A stretch of 64,000 bases of DNA from Vibrio rumoiensis. Its GTDB lineage: Bacteria > Pseudomonadota > Gammaproteobacteria > Enterobacterales > Vibrionaceae. The notes under the pieces were generated by a model. It had not been told where the DNA came from, did not search any database, and saw only the letters and a program-made list of their open reading frames with translations. A program made the position numbers and the translations under genes. Below, piece by piece: positions 26,648 through 35,752 of the stretch. Every line of letters begins with the position of its first letter. The stretch's first letter is position 1. Location of the stretch: contig NZ_AP018685.1 of the NCBI RefSeq assembly GCF_002218045.2, positions 992,001 to 1,056,000 on the forward strand, in the 5' to 3' direction.

Positions 26648-27871
26648 ATGAAACGAGCCGTCATCACTGGTCTAGGTATTGTATCTAGTATTGGTAATAA
26701 CGTAGAAGAAGTACTAGCGTCTTTAAAAACGGGTAAATCTGGTATTACAGGTTCAGAACAATTTAAAGAAGCTGGTCTACGCTCTCAAGTTTGGGGTGAT
26801 TTAAAAATCAACCCAAGTGAGCATATCGATCGTAAGCAAATGCGCTTTATGGGTGATACTGCCTCTTACGCTTACCTTGCTATGCAACAAGCGATTGAAG
26901 ATTCTAAGCTAACGGATGAGCAAGTCTCAAACGACCGTACAGGTTTAGTGGCGGGTTCAGGTGGTATTTCTTCTCAAAACCAAGTGATTTCTGTTGATAC
27001 TCTACGTGAAAAAGGCGTGAAGCGTATTGGCCCATACATGGTACCTCGCACCATGGCATCATCGGTTTCAGCCTGCCTTGCAACGCCATTTAAAATTCGT
27101 GGTGTTAACTACAGTATCAGCTCAGCTTGTGCGACTTCTGCACACTGTATTGGACATGCGCTTGAATTAATCCAATTAGGTAAACAAGACGTTGTATTTG
27201 CAGGTGGCGGTGAAGAGCTTCATTGGTCATCAGCAATGATGTTTGATGCAATGGGTGCTTTATCGACTAAATACAATGAAACACCAGAACGAGCTTCTCG
27301 TACTTACGATGCAGACCGCGACGGTTTTGTTATTTCTGGTGGCGGCGGTATGGTCGTGATTGAAGAGCTTGAGCACGCATTGGCTCGTGGCGCAAAAATC
27401 TACGGCGAAATCGTTGGTTACGGCGCAACTTCTGATGGCTACGACATGGTGGCACCATCAGGTGAAGGCGCAGTACGTTGCATGAAGATGGCAATGCAAA
27501 ATGTCGGCGAGATCGACTACGTAAACACACACGGTACTTCAACGCCAGTTGGTGATGTGAAAGAACTGGGTGCAATCCAAGAAGTGTTTGGTAAAGACAG
27601 TGGCGGCAAATGCCCTGCGATTTCTGCAACCAAAGCAATGACGGGTCACGCACTAGGTGCAGCGGGTGTACACGAAGCGATTTACTCAACACTTATGCTT
27701 GAGAATAACTTCATTGCACCGAGCATTAACGTAGAAACGTTAGATCCTGCCGCTGAAGGTCTGGATATCGTGACTGAACCACGTGAGCAAGAGTTGAAGA
27801 CGGTAATGTCAAACAGCTTTGGCTTTGGTGGTACAAACGCAACATTAGTGATTAAAAAATACGAAGCTTAA
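26648..27871 (+). CDS. fabB: 3-oxoacyl-ACP synthase I FabB
   Basis: Condensing enzyme of fatty acid elongation, needed for unsaturated fatty acids; 407 residues. The nucleophile Cys is in SSACATSAHCIGH and the two active His in THGTSTPVGD and KAMTGHALGAAGVHE. The C-terminal signature NSFGFGGTNATLV is intact. AGGA lies about 8 bases before the ATG. In E. coli FadR activates fabB and FabR represses it; no convincing site for either was found here. The upstream region is hairpin-rich. Confidence 0.96.
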   Translation: MKRAVITGLGIVSSIGNNVEEVLASLKTGKSGITGSEQFKEAGLRSQVWGDLKINPSEHIDRKQMRFMGDTASYAYLAMQQAIEDSKLTDEQVSNDRTGLVAGSGGISSQNQVISVDTLREKGVKRIGPYMVPRTMASSVSACLATPFKIRGVNYSISSACATSAHCIGHALELIQLGKQDVVFAGGGEELHWSSAMMFDAMGALSTKYNETPERASRTYDADRDGFVISGGGGMVVIEELEHALARGAKIYGEIVGYGATSDGYDMVAPSGEGAVRCMKMAMQNVGEIDYVNTHGTSTPVGDVKELGAIQEVFGKDSGGKCPAISATKAMTGHALGAAGVHEAIYSTLMLENNFIAPSINVETLDPAAEGLDIVTEPREQELKTVMSNSFGFGGTNATLVIKKYEA

Positions 27872-27880
27872 TTTTCTTCG

Positions 27881-27986
27881 TAATTGAAGCTGCAGCTTTG
27901 TCGACGGCGTTTATTCGCCCCAATCACTTAGGCTAGCTAAGCTCATGGGGACTTATTCACTTGTCTCCTCACTGCAACGCCAATTA
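27881..27986. repeat. Structured extragenic element between fabB and pdxB
   Basis: About 106 bases that fold on themselves: outer arms TAATTGAAGCTGCAG (27881-27895) and CTGCAACGCCAATTA (27972-27986) match at 12 of 15 positions; inner pairs CCCCA/TGGGG and CTTAG/CTAAG surround a GCTAGC centre. From memory, similar elements (CCCAATCACTTAG...CTAAGCTCAT-GGG...CTGCAAC) recur between genes in many Vibrio genomes; this needs a search. No coding frame. Confidence 0.5.
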
Positions 27987-28018
27987 CTTTGAGAATAATC
28001 GCGACATTTAGAATAAAT

Positions 28019-28047
28019 AATCCTCGGCTTCGGTCGGGGATTTTTTT
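28019..28047 (+). terminator. Probable terminator ahead of pdxB
   Basis: AATCCTCGG (28019-28027) pairs with TCGGGGATT (28034-28042) with G-T pairs allowed, loop CTTCGG, followed by seven T residues. It ends fabB transcription. Confidence 0.78.
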
Positions 28048-28083
28048 ATGATTAAAGTAATTAATTGTTTATGAGTGTAGAAA

Positions 28084-29250
28084 ATGAAAATAGTCATTGA
28101 TGAGAATATGCCGTACGCCGAAGCCTTGTTTAGCCAATTAGGCGAGGTTGTCATGAAGTCAGGGCGCAATATTACCGCGGATGATTTAATCGGCGTGGAC
28201 GCATTGATGATTCGTTCTGTCACCAAAGTGAACGCTGAACTATTAACTAAGGCGGATCAGTTAAAGTTTGTTGGTACCGCGACCGCGGGTATGGACCATG
28301 TTGATCAAGCCTTATTAGCGGATAAGGGGATTACCTTTAGCGCCGCACCTGGTTGTAATAAAGTTGGTGTTGCGGAATATGTGATTAGCGCCTTATTAGT
28401 GATTGCTCAGCAACAAGGTTTTTCAATCTTTGACAAAACGGTTGGTATTGTGGGTGCGGGGCAAGTCGGGAGCTATCTTGCGGAGTGCTTACAAGCGATT
28501 GGAATTAAAGTGCTCCTGAACGATCCTCCGAAACAAGCGCAAGGCGATCAGCGTGATTTTGTGGATTTAGACCGGCTGCTACAACGATCGGATGTTATTT
28601 CGCTTCATACGCCAATCACTCAATCAGGCGAATGGCCGACTCATCATTTATTGGATGAGCAAGCGTTGAACCAACTTCGCGCTGATCAGATTCTCATCAA
28701 TGCTGCACGTGGTCCCGTAGTGGATAACCAAGCTTTAAAATTGCGCTTACAGCAAGCTGATGGCTTTACCGCCGTGTTGGATGTGTTTGAACCAGAACCT
28801 AATGTGGATTTAGAATTACTGCCATTACTGACTTTTGCCACACCACATATTGCTGGCTATGGATTAGAAGGAAAAGCTCGGGGAACCACGATGATTTTTA
28901 ATCGTTTTTGTGAGTTTATTGGCCAGCCTAAACGAGCGAATCCTGATGAATTGCTACCGATTGCGCCTTTCCCTCAAGTGAATGTGTCGGAGGGGTGGAC
29001 AGATGATCATAATAAAAACCAAGCATTACTGCACAATTTGACCCAGTTGATCTATGATGTGCGCCATGATGATGCGGTTTTTCGTCGAGGAATCTCTTTA
29101 AGTGACTCGACGGCACAAGCGCAAGCCTTTGATGCGATGAGAAAAGATTATTGGGATCGCCGAGAATACGGAGCGATTACTCTCATAAAGCATCAAAAGT
29201 CTAACGTCGAACTGACGCCATTTTATCATTTGGGGTTTAAACACGATTAA
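28084..29250 (+). CDS. pdxB: Erythronate-4-phosphate dehydrogenase PdxB
   Basis: Second enzyme of the deoxyxylulose-5-phosphate-dependent pyridoxal phosphate pathway, 388 residues. D-2-hydroxyacid dehydrogenase fold: Rossmann motif VGIVGAGQVGSYLAE, the catalytic Arg in INAARGPVVDN, Glu in FEPEPN and His in ATPHIAGYGLEGK. The C-terminal extra domain (about 290-388) is typical of PdxB. It is followed after 51 bases by asd in the same direction, matching the E. coli pdxB-usg-truA order. Confidence 0.95.
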   Translation: MKIVIDENMPYAEALFSQLGEVVMKSGRNITADDLIGVDALMIRSVTKVNAELLTKADQLKFVGTATAGMDHVDQALLADKGITFSAAPGCNKVGVAEYVISALLVIAQQQGFSIFDKTVGIVGAGQVGSYLAECLQAIGIKVLLNDPPKQAQGDQRDFVDLDRLLQRSDVISLHTPITQSGEWPTHHLLDEQALNQLRADQILINAARGPVVDNQALKLRLQQADGFTAVLDVFEPEPNVDLELLPLLTFATPHIAGYGLEGKARGTTMIFNRFCEFIGQPKRANPDELLPIAPFPQVNVSEGWTDDHNKNQALLHNLTQLIYDVRHDDAVFRRGISLSDSTAQAQAFDAMRKDYWDRREYGAITLIKHQKSNVELTPFYHLGFKHD

Positions 29251-29301
29251 TAACGTCGGTTTAGGCTTCTAATATGCTCCATATTTAAATTGAGGTTTTC
29301 A

Positions 29302-30315
29302 ATGAGTCAAGAATTTAACGTTGCTATCTTTGGTGCAACTGGTGCCGTTGGCGAAGCAATGCTGGAAGTGTTGCAAGAGCGTAAATTTCCAGTCGGTGAT
29401 CTTTATTTACTCGCCAGTGAGCGTAGTGAAGGAAAAACGTATCGCTTCAATGGCAAAACAATTCGTGTTCAAAACGTCGAAGACTTCGATTGGTCTCAAG
29501 TGCATATTGCTTTATTTTCAGCGGGTGGCGAGTTATCGGCAAAATGGGCACCAATTGCGGCCGATGAAGGCGTTGTTGTCATTGATAACACCTCTGAGTT
29601 CCGCTATGAATTTGACGTACCGCTTGTTGTACCGGAAGTAAACCCAGAAGCGATTGCTGAATTTAGAAATCGTAACATTATTGCTAACCCAAATTGCTCA
29701 ACGATTCAAATGTTAGTGGCACTAAAACCAATTCATGATGCGGTTGGTATTGAGCGTATTAATGTTGCAACTTATCAGTCAGTATCTGGTGCAGGTAAAA
29801 AAGGCATTGATGAGCTTGCTGGGCAGACAGCCAAATTATTGAATGGCTTACCAGTAGAAAAAGAAGCCTTCACACAACAGATCGCGTTTAACTGTATCCC
29901 TCAGATTGACGTGATGATGGAAAATGGCTACACCAAAGAAGAAATGAAAATGGTGTGGGAAACCCAGAAAATTTTCAATGACCCATCAATTCAGGTAAAT
30001 CCAACTTGTGTGCGCGTTCCTGTTTTTTATGGACATGCCGAATCTCTCCATATTGAAACTCGTGCTCCAATTGATGCTGAGCAAGTGATGGACATGCTAG
30101 ATAAGATGGAAGGCGTAGAAGTTTTCCGTGGGGCGGATTATCCAACACAAGTTCGTGATGCTGGTGGTAAAGATACGGTGATGGTTGGACGTGTCCGTAA
30201 CGATATTAGTCATCACAGTGGCATTAATATGTGGGTGGTTGCCGATAACGTGCGTAAAGGCGCCGCAACCAACGCAGTACAAATTGCTGAAGTATTGATT
30301 CGTGATTACTTTTAA
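29302..30315 (+). CDS. asd: Aspartate-semialdehyde dehydrogenase Asd (usg position)
   Basis: NADPH-dependent enzyme of 337 residues making aspartate semialdehyde for lysine, threonine, methionine and diaminopimelate. N-terminal motif FGATGAVGEAML; catalytic Cys in NPNCSTIQM; substrate-binding region VPVFYGHAESLHIET. ATG 29302 is chosen with TGAGG about 7 bases upstream; an in-frame TTG at 29290 lies over that ribosome site. It occupies the place of E. coli usg, a catalytically doubtful homologue, but here the catalytic Cys is present, so it is likely active. Vibrios often have a second asd elsewhere. Confidence 0.9.
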   Translation: MSQEFNVAIFGATGAVGEAMLEVLQERKFPVGDLYLLASERSEGKTYRFNGKTIRVQNVEDFDWSQVHIALFSAGGELSAKWAPIAADEGVVVIDNTSEFRYEFDVPLVVPEVNPEAIAEFRNRNIIANPNCSTIQMLVALKPIHDAVGIERINVATYQSVSGAGKKGIDELAGQTAKLLNGLPVEKEAFTQQIAFNCIPQIDVMMENGYTKEEMKMVWETQKIFNDPSIQVNPTCVRVPVFYGHAESLHIETRAPIDAEQVMDMLDKMEGVEVFRGADYPTQVRDAGGKDTVMVGRVRNDISHHSGINMWVVADNVRKGAATNAVQIAEVLIRDYF

Positions 30316-30340
30316 TCACGGATAATTTTCTGATTTGAAT

Positions 30341-30373
30341 AAAGCCCTATGCTGTGATGCGTAGGGTTTTTTT
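30341..30373 (+). terminator. Terminator of pdxB-asd
   Basis: AAAGCCCTATGC (30341-30352) pairs with GCGTAGGGTTTT (30359-30370) with G-T pairs, followed by T residues. Confidence 0.78.
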
Positions 30374-30545
30374 GATTTCAGCGCCAGTAAATAGTTAATA
30401 TTGGGCTAAATTTTATTGATAAATCAATTTTTCGATGAAAAACAGTAAGAAATGACGGTTTTTTCTCATCACCACTACCCGAATGGGGTGATTATCCTAT
30501 ATATTTAAAATTATTGATTAACCCTTTGGATTAGCCGAAATTTTT

Positions 30546-32282
30546 ATGCGCCGTACATTCAAGCATTTTATTACTCCTGTCACGATACTCTTTGCAACTC
30601 AAATGTCGGTTGCTTGTGCTGATGACGCTAGAGTAACGATAGAATCATCGAGCCATGTATCGGCAGAGCAAACTTCGACGGCGGTTAACGGTCTTCTCTC
30701 TGAGAAAGTTGCGTCTATATATGGGCCAACAAAGGAAGAGGAAACCTTGTGGTCGATTGCAAAAGCTTACCGCCCCGAAAAGTCTGTGTCCGTGGCACAA
30801 ACTGTTTTAGCCACTTATAAATTGAATTCAAAAGCATTCGAAGATCACAATATTCACGGTTTAATCCCAGGCAGCATATTGCGCTTACCTACGTTAACCG
30901 CGATTCAACAAGAATCGACCAAAGAAGCGGTTGAAATCATTCAGCGCGATAAATTAAGACCGATACCTTCTCAAGTTGATACTTCCATAACGCCACCAAA
31001 ACCAGCAACCTTGGCGGATTATTCTTTGCCGAAAACGGAAGTATTACCGCAGAAAGTGCTAGGTGATGATACGTCCGCTGAAACAAACTCGCTTAGTGAA
31101 GGAGTCCAAGCGAAACAAGAATCAACGTCAATGGCCAATATCACAGAGATTCCTCAAAGTGAGTCCGTAGTTAAGAGTAAGCTTGCCTCTGAACCAAAAC
31201 TGGCAGATGTTGATCAAGTCGAAGAAATGAATACTCGTCTTACCTCAGAATTAGGTAAAATTCAGCAGCAGTTGAAAGAGTTGAAAACTTCAATAGAAGC
31301 GGAAGAAAAAAATCGCATTCAAACCAATGAAATTGAGCCCAAATCAACCTCAATCGATACCCCTCAAGCTTTTATCCGTATTGCCAATCAACATCCGTGG
31401 CTGTGGTTTATTATCTTATTGCCAGTGGTGTTAATCTTATTCATTATTCGTTTGTTGTTTACTCGCAAACCACAGCGTAGTGAAGAATTAGAGCGTCTTG
31501 TTGCTCCACAAAAAGATGTGACGCCAGCAATGTTAGTGGTTGACTCGGTATCAACTCCAGACCAACCTTCTTCAGAAACAGAAACAGAAACAGAAACAGA
31601 AACAGAAACAGAAACAGAAACAGAAACAGAAACAGAAACAGAAACAGAAACAGAAACAGAAACAGAAACAGAAACAGAAACAGAAACAGAAACAGAAACA
31701 GAAACAGAAACAGAAACAGAAACACTCGAATTTTCAGATGAGGATTTGCCAGAATATGGTGAAGAGGAAGCTCGTCAGGACGCCGATACCGAGCCCCAAG
31801 CTTTTGAGGCTAATATTCCGAAAAATTATGAACGAATTATCGAAGACGATATCGATAATAACAAATTTGATGAAGCGCTAGAGTTCGATCGAAATAGTAC
31901 TGAAACGAATCCTAATGATTCTAAGTTAAGTGAAAGTCTCCTTGATGAATCAGCGGAGATTGCTCAAAAAAATAGCTCTGAAGCTGAGATGGTGCATTCT
32001 TCTAAAATAGAAACCACTCCAGCGGTAGTCCATCCTGAAAATATTGATGAAATAGGTGAACCTGATTTGAATGTCGGGTTGGATGAATTTCCCGATGTAC
32101 TCGGTGATGTGAATGATTTTGATGTGGATATTAACTCAGAGATGAATAGTAACCTTGACTTAGCCAAGGTCTTTATTGAAATGGGGGACGAACGTACCGC
32201 TACTAAATTATTGAAAACGGTTCTATCAAAAGGTGATGACACATTGAAAGCTGAGGCTAACAAACTGTTGTCTTCTATTTAA
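30546..32282 (+). CDS. hubP: HubP/FimV-family polar landmark protein with Thr-Glu repeat
   Basis: Membrane protein of 578 residues in the asd-truA interval where vibrios carry hubP. Signal peptide (about 1-25), periplasmic LysM-like domain (about 58-115, GPTKEEETLWSIAKAY), coiled coil (about 228-258), one membrane segment (about 284-305, WLWFIILLPVVLILF), then a long acidic cytoplasmic region and the FimV C-terminal domain (about 535-578, LDLAKVFIEMGDERTATKLL). HubP places chromosome-origin, chemotaxis and flagellar proteins at the pole (known in V. cholerae). Residues 344-393 are exactly 25 Thr/Glu dipeptides coded by a pure hexanucleotide repeat. The protein is much shorter than V. cholerae HubP. 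No strong ribosome site. Confidence 0.85.
   Translation: MRRTFKHFITPVTILFATQMSVACADDARVTIESSSHVSAEQTSTAVNGLLSEKVASIYGPTKEEETLWSIAKAYRPEKSVSVAQTVLATYKLNSKAFEDHNIHGLIPGSILRLPTLTAIQQESTKEAVEIIQRDKLRPIPSQVDTSITPPKPATLADYSLPKTEVLPQKVLGDDTSAETNSLSEGVQAKQESTSMANITEIPQSESVVKSKLASEPKLADVDQVEEMNTRLTSELGKIQQQLKELKTSIEAEEKNRIQTNEIEPKSTSIDTPQAFIRIANQHPWLWFIILLPVVLILFIIRLLFTRKPQRSEELERLVAPQKDVTPAMLVVDSVSTPDQPSSETETETETETETETETETETETETETETETETETETETETETETETETETLEFSDEDLPEYGEEEARQDADTEPQAFEANIPKNYERIIEDDIDNNKFDEALEFDRNSTETNPNDSKLSESLLDESAEIAQKNSSEAEMVHSSKIETTPAVVHPENIDEIGEPDLNVGLDEFPDVLGDVNDFDVDINSEMNSNLDLAKVFIEMGDERTATKLLKTVLSKGDDTLKAEANKLLSSI
31575..31724 (+). repeat. Hexanucleotide microsatellite (GAAACA) x25 inside hubP
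   Basis: 150 bases made of 25 perfect GAAACA units, coding Glu-Thr repeats. Because the unit is six bases, slippage changes the number of dipeptides without breaking the frame. It creates long open frames on other strands (Phe-Leu and Gln-Lys repeats) that are artefacts. Confidence 0.97.
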
Positions 32283-32366
32283 TCTTCGCTTGAAAAATTG
32301 CACCGATAATAGGCTTAGGTATATACTTTGCAGCCGTTTTATTTGTGTATTAAAGAGTGATTTTAA

Positions 32367-33155
32367 ATGCGTATTGCTTTAGGTGTTGAATACGATGGCA
32401 GCAAGCTATTTGGCTGGCAAAGACAAAACGATGTACCTAGTGTGCAAGAACATTTAGAAAAAGCCCTTTCTATCGTCGCGAATCATCCTGTTGAAGTTAT
32501 ATGTGCTGGTCGAACCGACGCCGGGGTTCATGGTACTGGGCAGGTTGTCCATTTTGATACGACAGCCACAAGAAAGCTGGTTGCTTGGACTATGGGGGTT
32601 AATGCTAATCTACCCAGTAATATTGCGGTACGCTGGTCTCATGAGGTTTCTGACGAGTTTCATGCTCGTTTTAGTGCAACGGCACGCCGCTATCGCTATA
32701 TCATTTTTAATAATGCGCTGCGCCCTGGTATTTTGAATTCAGGAGTAAGCCATTATTATAACCCTTTAGATGAAGAGAAAATGCACCAAGCAGGACAATT
32801 CTTGTTAGGGGAAAATGACTTTACTTCTTTCCGAGCGCTTCATTGTCAATCACACAGTCCTTGGCGGAATCTGATGCATTTGAATGTCTCTAGAATGGGG
32901 CAATATGTGATCGTTGATATCAAAGCCAATGCTTTTGTACACCATATGGTGAGAAATATTGTCGGCAGCCTGATCAAGGTTGGAACTGGCGATGAGAAGC
33001 CTGAATGGATCTCTTGGCTGTTAGAGCAAAAAGATCGCAGTCTAGCGGGAGCAACTGCAAAAGCGGAAGGATTATATTTGGTGGATGTTGATTATCCAGA
33101 AAGCTTTAATTTGCCAAATGTCGCGATCGGGCCATTATTTTTGTCTGCTGATTAG
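32367..33155 (+). CDS. truA: tRNA pseudouridine(38-40) synthase TruA
   Basis: Makes pseudouridine at positions 38-40 of the tRNA anticodon arm; 262 residues. The catalytic Asp is in CAGRTDAGVHGTGQVVHF and the N-terminus ALGVEYDGSKLFGWQRQ matches the family. It is downstream of hubP by 84 bases and upstream of accD, the common gammaproteobacterial order. Confidence 0.95.
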   Translation: MRIALGVEYDGSKLFGWQRQNDVPSVQEHLEKALSIVANHPVEVICAGRTDAGVHGTGQVVHFDTTATRKLVAWTMGVNANLPSNIAVRWSHEVSDEFHARFSATARRYRYIIFNNALRPGILNSGVSHYYNPLDEEKMHQAGQFLLGENDFTSFRALHCQSHSPWRNLMHLNVSRMGQYVIVDIKANAFVHHMVRNIVGSLIKVGTGDEKPEWISWLLEQKDRSLAGATAKAEGLYLVDVDYPESFNLPNVAIGPLFLSAD

Positions 33156-33433
33156 CGGAATACTCTAGTGTTTAAATATAGATTAGGTTGGATTTTTTTC
33201 ACATTATTATTACACTAGCGTTAAAGAGCATCTATATATTAGTGTTTTGGGGCTAAAAACTGTCCAGTTACCCAAGAATAAGCGTATATTGATGCTTTTT
33301 AGAGCGTCTAAATATAGGTACAACCAGTTTTTTATCTACAGTGCGGGTATTATGTGTTTTAATCTCCCCCGCATTTATTTCTCAAATTATCATTCTTCGC
33401 ATACAGCGAGGGATCCAGCTAAAAGGTCTTCCC

Positions 33434-34348
33434 ATGAGTTGGCTTGAAAAAATTTTTACAACGACAAATATTGTTAACACTCGTAAAACTTCTATCCCTG
33501 AAGGTATTTGGACCAAATGTACTTCTTGCGAACAAGTTTTATATCAAGCAGAAGTAGAACGTAACTTAGAAGTTTGTCCAAAGTGTGACCACCATATGCG
33601 TATGAAAGGTCGCCGTCGTTTAGAGACTTTCTTAGATCAAGGTACAACAGTCGAAATCGGTCAAGATTTAGAACCGAAAGATAAACTGAAGTTTAAAGAT
33701 TCTAAGCGTTATAAAGATCGTATCTCTGCGGCACAAAAGTCTAGCGGTGAAAGTGAAGCATTAATCGCTATGAAAGGTGAATTATTGGGCATGCCATTAG
33801 TGGCTTGTGCATTTGAATTCTCGTTCATGGGTGGTTCGATGGGCTCAGTTGTTGGTGCTCGTTTTGTTCGCGCAGTTGATGAAGCGATAGCTAATAATTG
33901 TGGTCTAGTGTGTTTCTCGGCAAGTGGCGGTGCTCGCATGCAAGAGGCATTGATGTCTTTGATGCAAATGGCGAAAACTAGCGCAGCATTAGAGCGTTTA
34001 TCACAAAAAGGCTTACCGTTTATTTCGGTGATGACAGACCCAACTTATGGTGGTGTTTCCGCCAGTTTAGCAATGCTAGGCGATATTAATGTTGGTGAAC
34101 CAAAAGCGATTATTGGTTTTGCTGGACGTCGCGTTATTGAACAAACTGTTCGTGAAAATTTGCCGCAAGATTTCCAAACCAGCGAGTTTTTACTTGAACA
34201 TGGCGCTATTGATATGATCGTTGACCGTCGTGAAATGCGTCAACGTCTTGCGGGTCTTATTGCTAAGATGACGAATTATCAATCACCACTTGTGGTTTCG
34301 ATGGATGATAAACCATCTTACGAAGTCCCTGTTGCCGATAAAAAGTAA
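33434..34348 (+). CDS. accD: Acetyl-CoA carboxylase carboxyltransferase subunit beta AccD
   Basis: Beta subunit of the carboxyltransferase that makes malonyl-CoA; 304 residues. The N-terminal zinc ribbon CTSC...CPKC is followed by the crotonase-like domain with FEFSFMGGSMGSVVG and SASGGARMQEALMSLMQM. The ATG at 33434 starts MSWLEKIF as in the family, with AAAAGG 7 bases upstream; the longer open frame from 33341 is not used. In E. coli AccD also binds its own mRNA. folC follows after 96 bases. Confidence 0.95.
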   Translation: MSWLEKIFTTTNIVNTRKTSIPEGIWTKCTSCEQVLYQAEVERNLEVCPKCDHHMRMKGRRRLETFLDQGTTVEIGQDLEPKDKLKFKDSKRYKDRISAAQKSSGESEALIAMKGELLGMPLVACAFEFSFMGGSMGSVVGARFVRAVDEAIANNCGLVCFSASGGARMQEALMSLMQMAKTSAALERLSQKGLPFISVMTDPTYGGVSASLAMLGDINVGEPKAIIGFAGRRVIEQTVRENLPQDFQTSEFLLEHGAIDMIVDRREMRQRLAGLIAKMTNYQSPLVVSMDDKPSYEVPVADKK

Positions 34349-34444
34349 AACGCATAGAGTGCTGCCTAAGGAATTCATTCTATGGCAGCCAATATATGAT
34401 ATGTTAGCTTCACCAATGTGAAGATGTAATGAGTTCAGCGTTTA

Positions 34445-35752
34445 ATGAGCAAACATAATTCCCCTGAAGCCACATCACCTTTGTCGATGTGGCTTCATTA
34501 TTTAGAAAATATCCATACTAGCGCCATTGATCTTGGCTTAGATCGTGTTGCTAAAGTCGCTCAATCTGCAAACTTAACCAAACCAGCCCCGATAGTGATT
34601 ACCGTTGCCGGAACAAATGGCAAAGGCTCCACTTGTGCGTTAATGGAAGCCATCTTGCTTGATGCGGGTTACCGTGTCGGAGTTTACAGTTCCCCCCATC
34701 TTATTCATTATAACGAGCGTGTACGTATTAACGGCAACGATGTTAATGATAGCTTGTTAACTCAATCGTTTGATTTTATTGAACGTAGCCGTAAAGAAAC
34801 CAGCTTAAGCTTTTTTGAATTCGGAACGTTAGCCGCTTTACGAATATTCCAGGTGGAAAACGTTGACGTTGTCTTGCTAGAAGTTGGGTTGGGTGGCCGA
34901 TTAGATGCGACGAATGTCGTTGATCATGATGTTTCTATTATTACCAGTTTGGCTATCGACCATGTTGATTGGCTAGGAAGTGATATCAATGTGATCGGGT
35001 ATGAAAAGGCGGGTATCTTCCGCTCTGGTAAGCCTGCAATTTGTGGCCAACCGAAAGCCCCGTATACCGTTGCTGCTCATGCAGATGATATTGGTGCTGA
35101 GTTTTATCAAGTCGGGTTACAATTTAACTATCAGATTACCGATGAAAGTCGCCAACTGTGGCGTTGGCACTCTGGTGGTTTTGATTTAGATGATTTACCT
35201 ATTCCTACGCTACCATTAGCAAATGCCGCGACGGCTTTAATGGCTTTGAGCGCCTCAGGTATTGAGCTGAGCGATGTGAATGTAGTGAACGGTTTACGTA
35301 ATGCTCGCCTTGCTGGTCGTATGCAGCAGCTATCATCACAACCAACAATTTTGTTGGATGTTGCTCATAATCCACATTCTGCTGAATATTTAGTCGGGCA
35401 ACTTGCTAAACAGTATTCAGGCAAGTCGATTAGAGCGGTGGTGGCAATGCTGCATGATAAAGACATTGCAAGTACGTTGTCAGCGTTAGCTCCCGTTGTT
35501 GATTATTGGTACCCAGCATCATTGCATGGGCCACGAGCGGCAACGGTTGACGAACTGGTTGCTTATTTACCTCATATTGAAGGCAGTTTTGATACGCCAG
35601 TGGATGCTTTTATTCAGGCACGAGATCAAGCTCGTGAAGATGAAGTATTACTTGTGGTAGGTTCTTTCCATACAGTCGGTGAAATCCTCAATTATTGGCA
35701 GCAGAAAGAGATGGCAGAGAATAAAAATAAAGGGAGTCAAAATGGCGAGTAA
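34445..35752 (+). CDS. folC: Dihydrofolate synthase / folylpolyglutamate synthase FolC
   Basis: Bifunctional ligase of 435 residues that adds glutamate to dihydropteroate and extends folate tails. ATP loop VAGTNGKGSTCALME, then SPHLIHYNERVRING, GLGGRLDATNVV and the C-terminal Mur-ligase-like motif LLDVAHNPHSAEYL. Its 3' end overlaps dedD by 11 bases. Order accD-folC-dedD-cvpA-purF is conserved in gammaproteobacteria. Confidence 0.95.
   Translation: MSKHNSPEATSPLSMWLHYLENIHTSAIDLGLDRVAKVAQSANLTKPAPIVITVAGTNGKGSTCALMEAILLDAGYRVGVYSSPHLIHYNERVRINGNDVNDSLLTQSFDFIERSRKETSLSFFEFGTLAALRIFQVENVDVVLLEVGLGGRLDATNVVDHDVSIITSLAIDHVDWLGSDINVIGYEKAGIFRSGKPAICGQPKAPYTVAAHADDIGAEFYQVGLQFNYQITDESRQLWRWHSGGFDLDDLPIPTLPLANAATALMALSASGIELSDVNVVNGLRNARLAGRMQQLSSQPTILLDVAHNPHSAEYLVGQLAKQYSGKSIRAVVAMLHDKDIASTLSALAPVVDYWYPASLHGPRAATVDELVAYLPHIEGSFDTPVDAFIQARDQAREDEVLLVVGSFHTVGEILNYWQQKEMAENKNKGSQNGE

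Noticed and set aside
31459..31725. Minus-strand open frame of Phe-Leu repeats over hubP
   Set aside because: It is only the reverse reading of the GAAACA microsatellite; no start signal and no plausible protein.
31540..31881. Plus-strand open frame of Gln-Lys repeats over hubP
   Set aside because: Shifted reading of the same microsatellite inside hubP.
33247..33447. 66-codon open frame upstream of accD
   Set aside because: No start signal; it covers the accD ribosome site and start in another frame.
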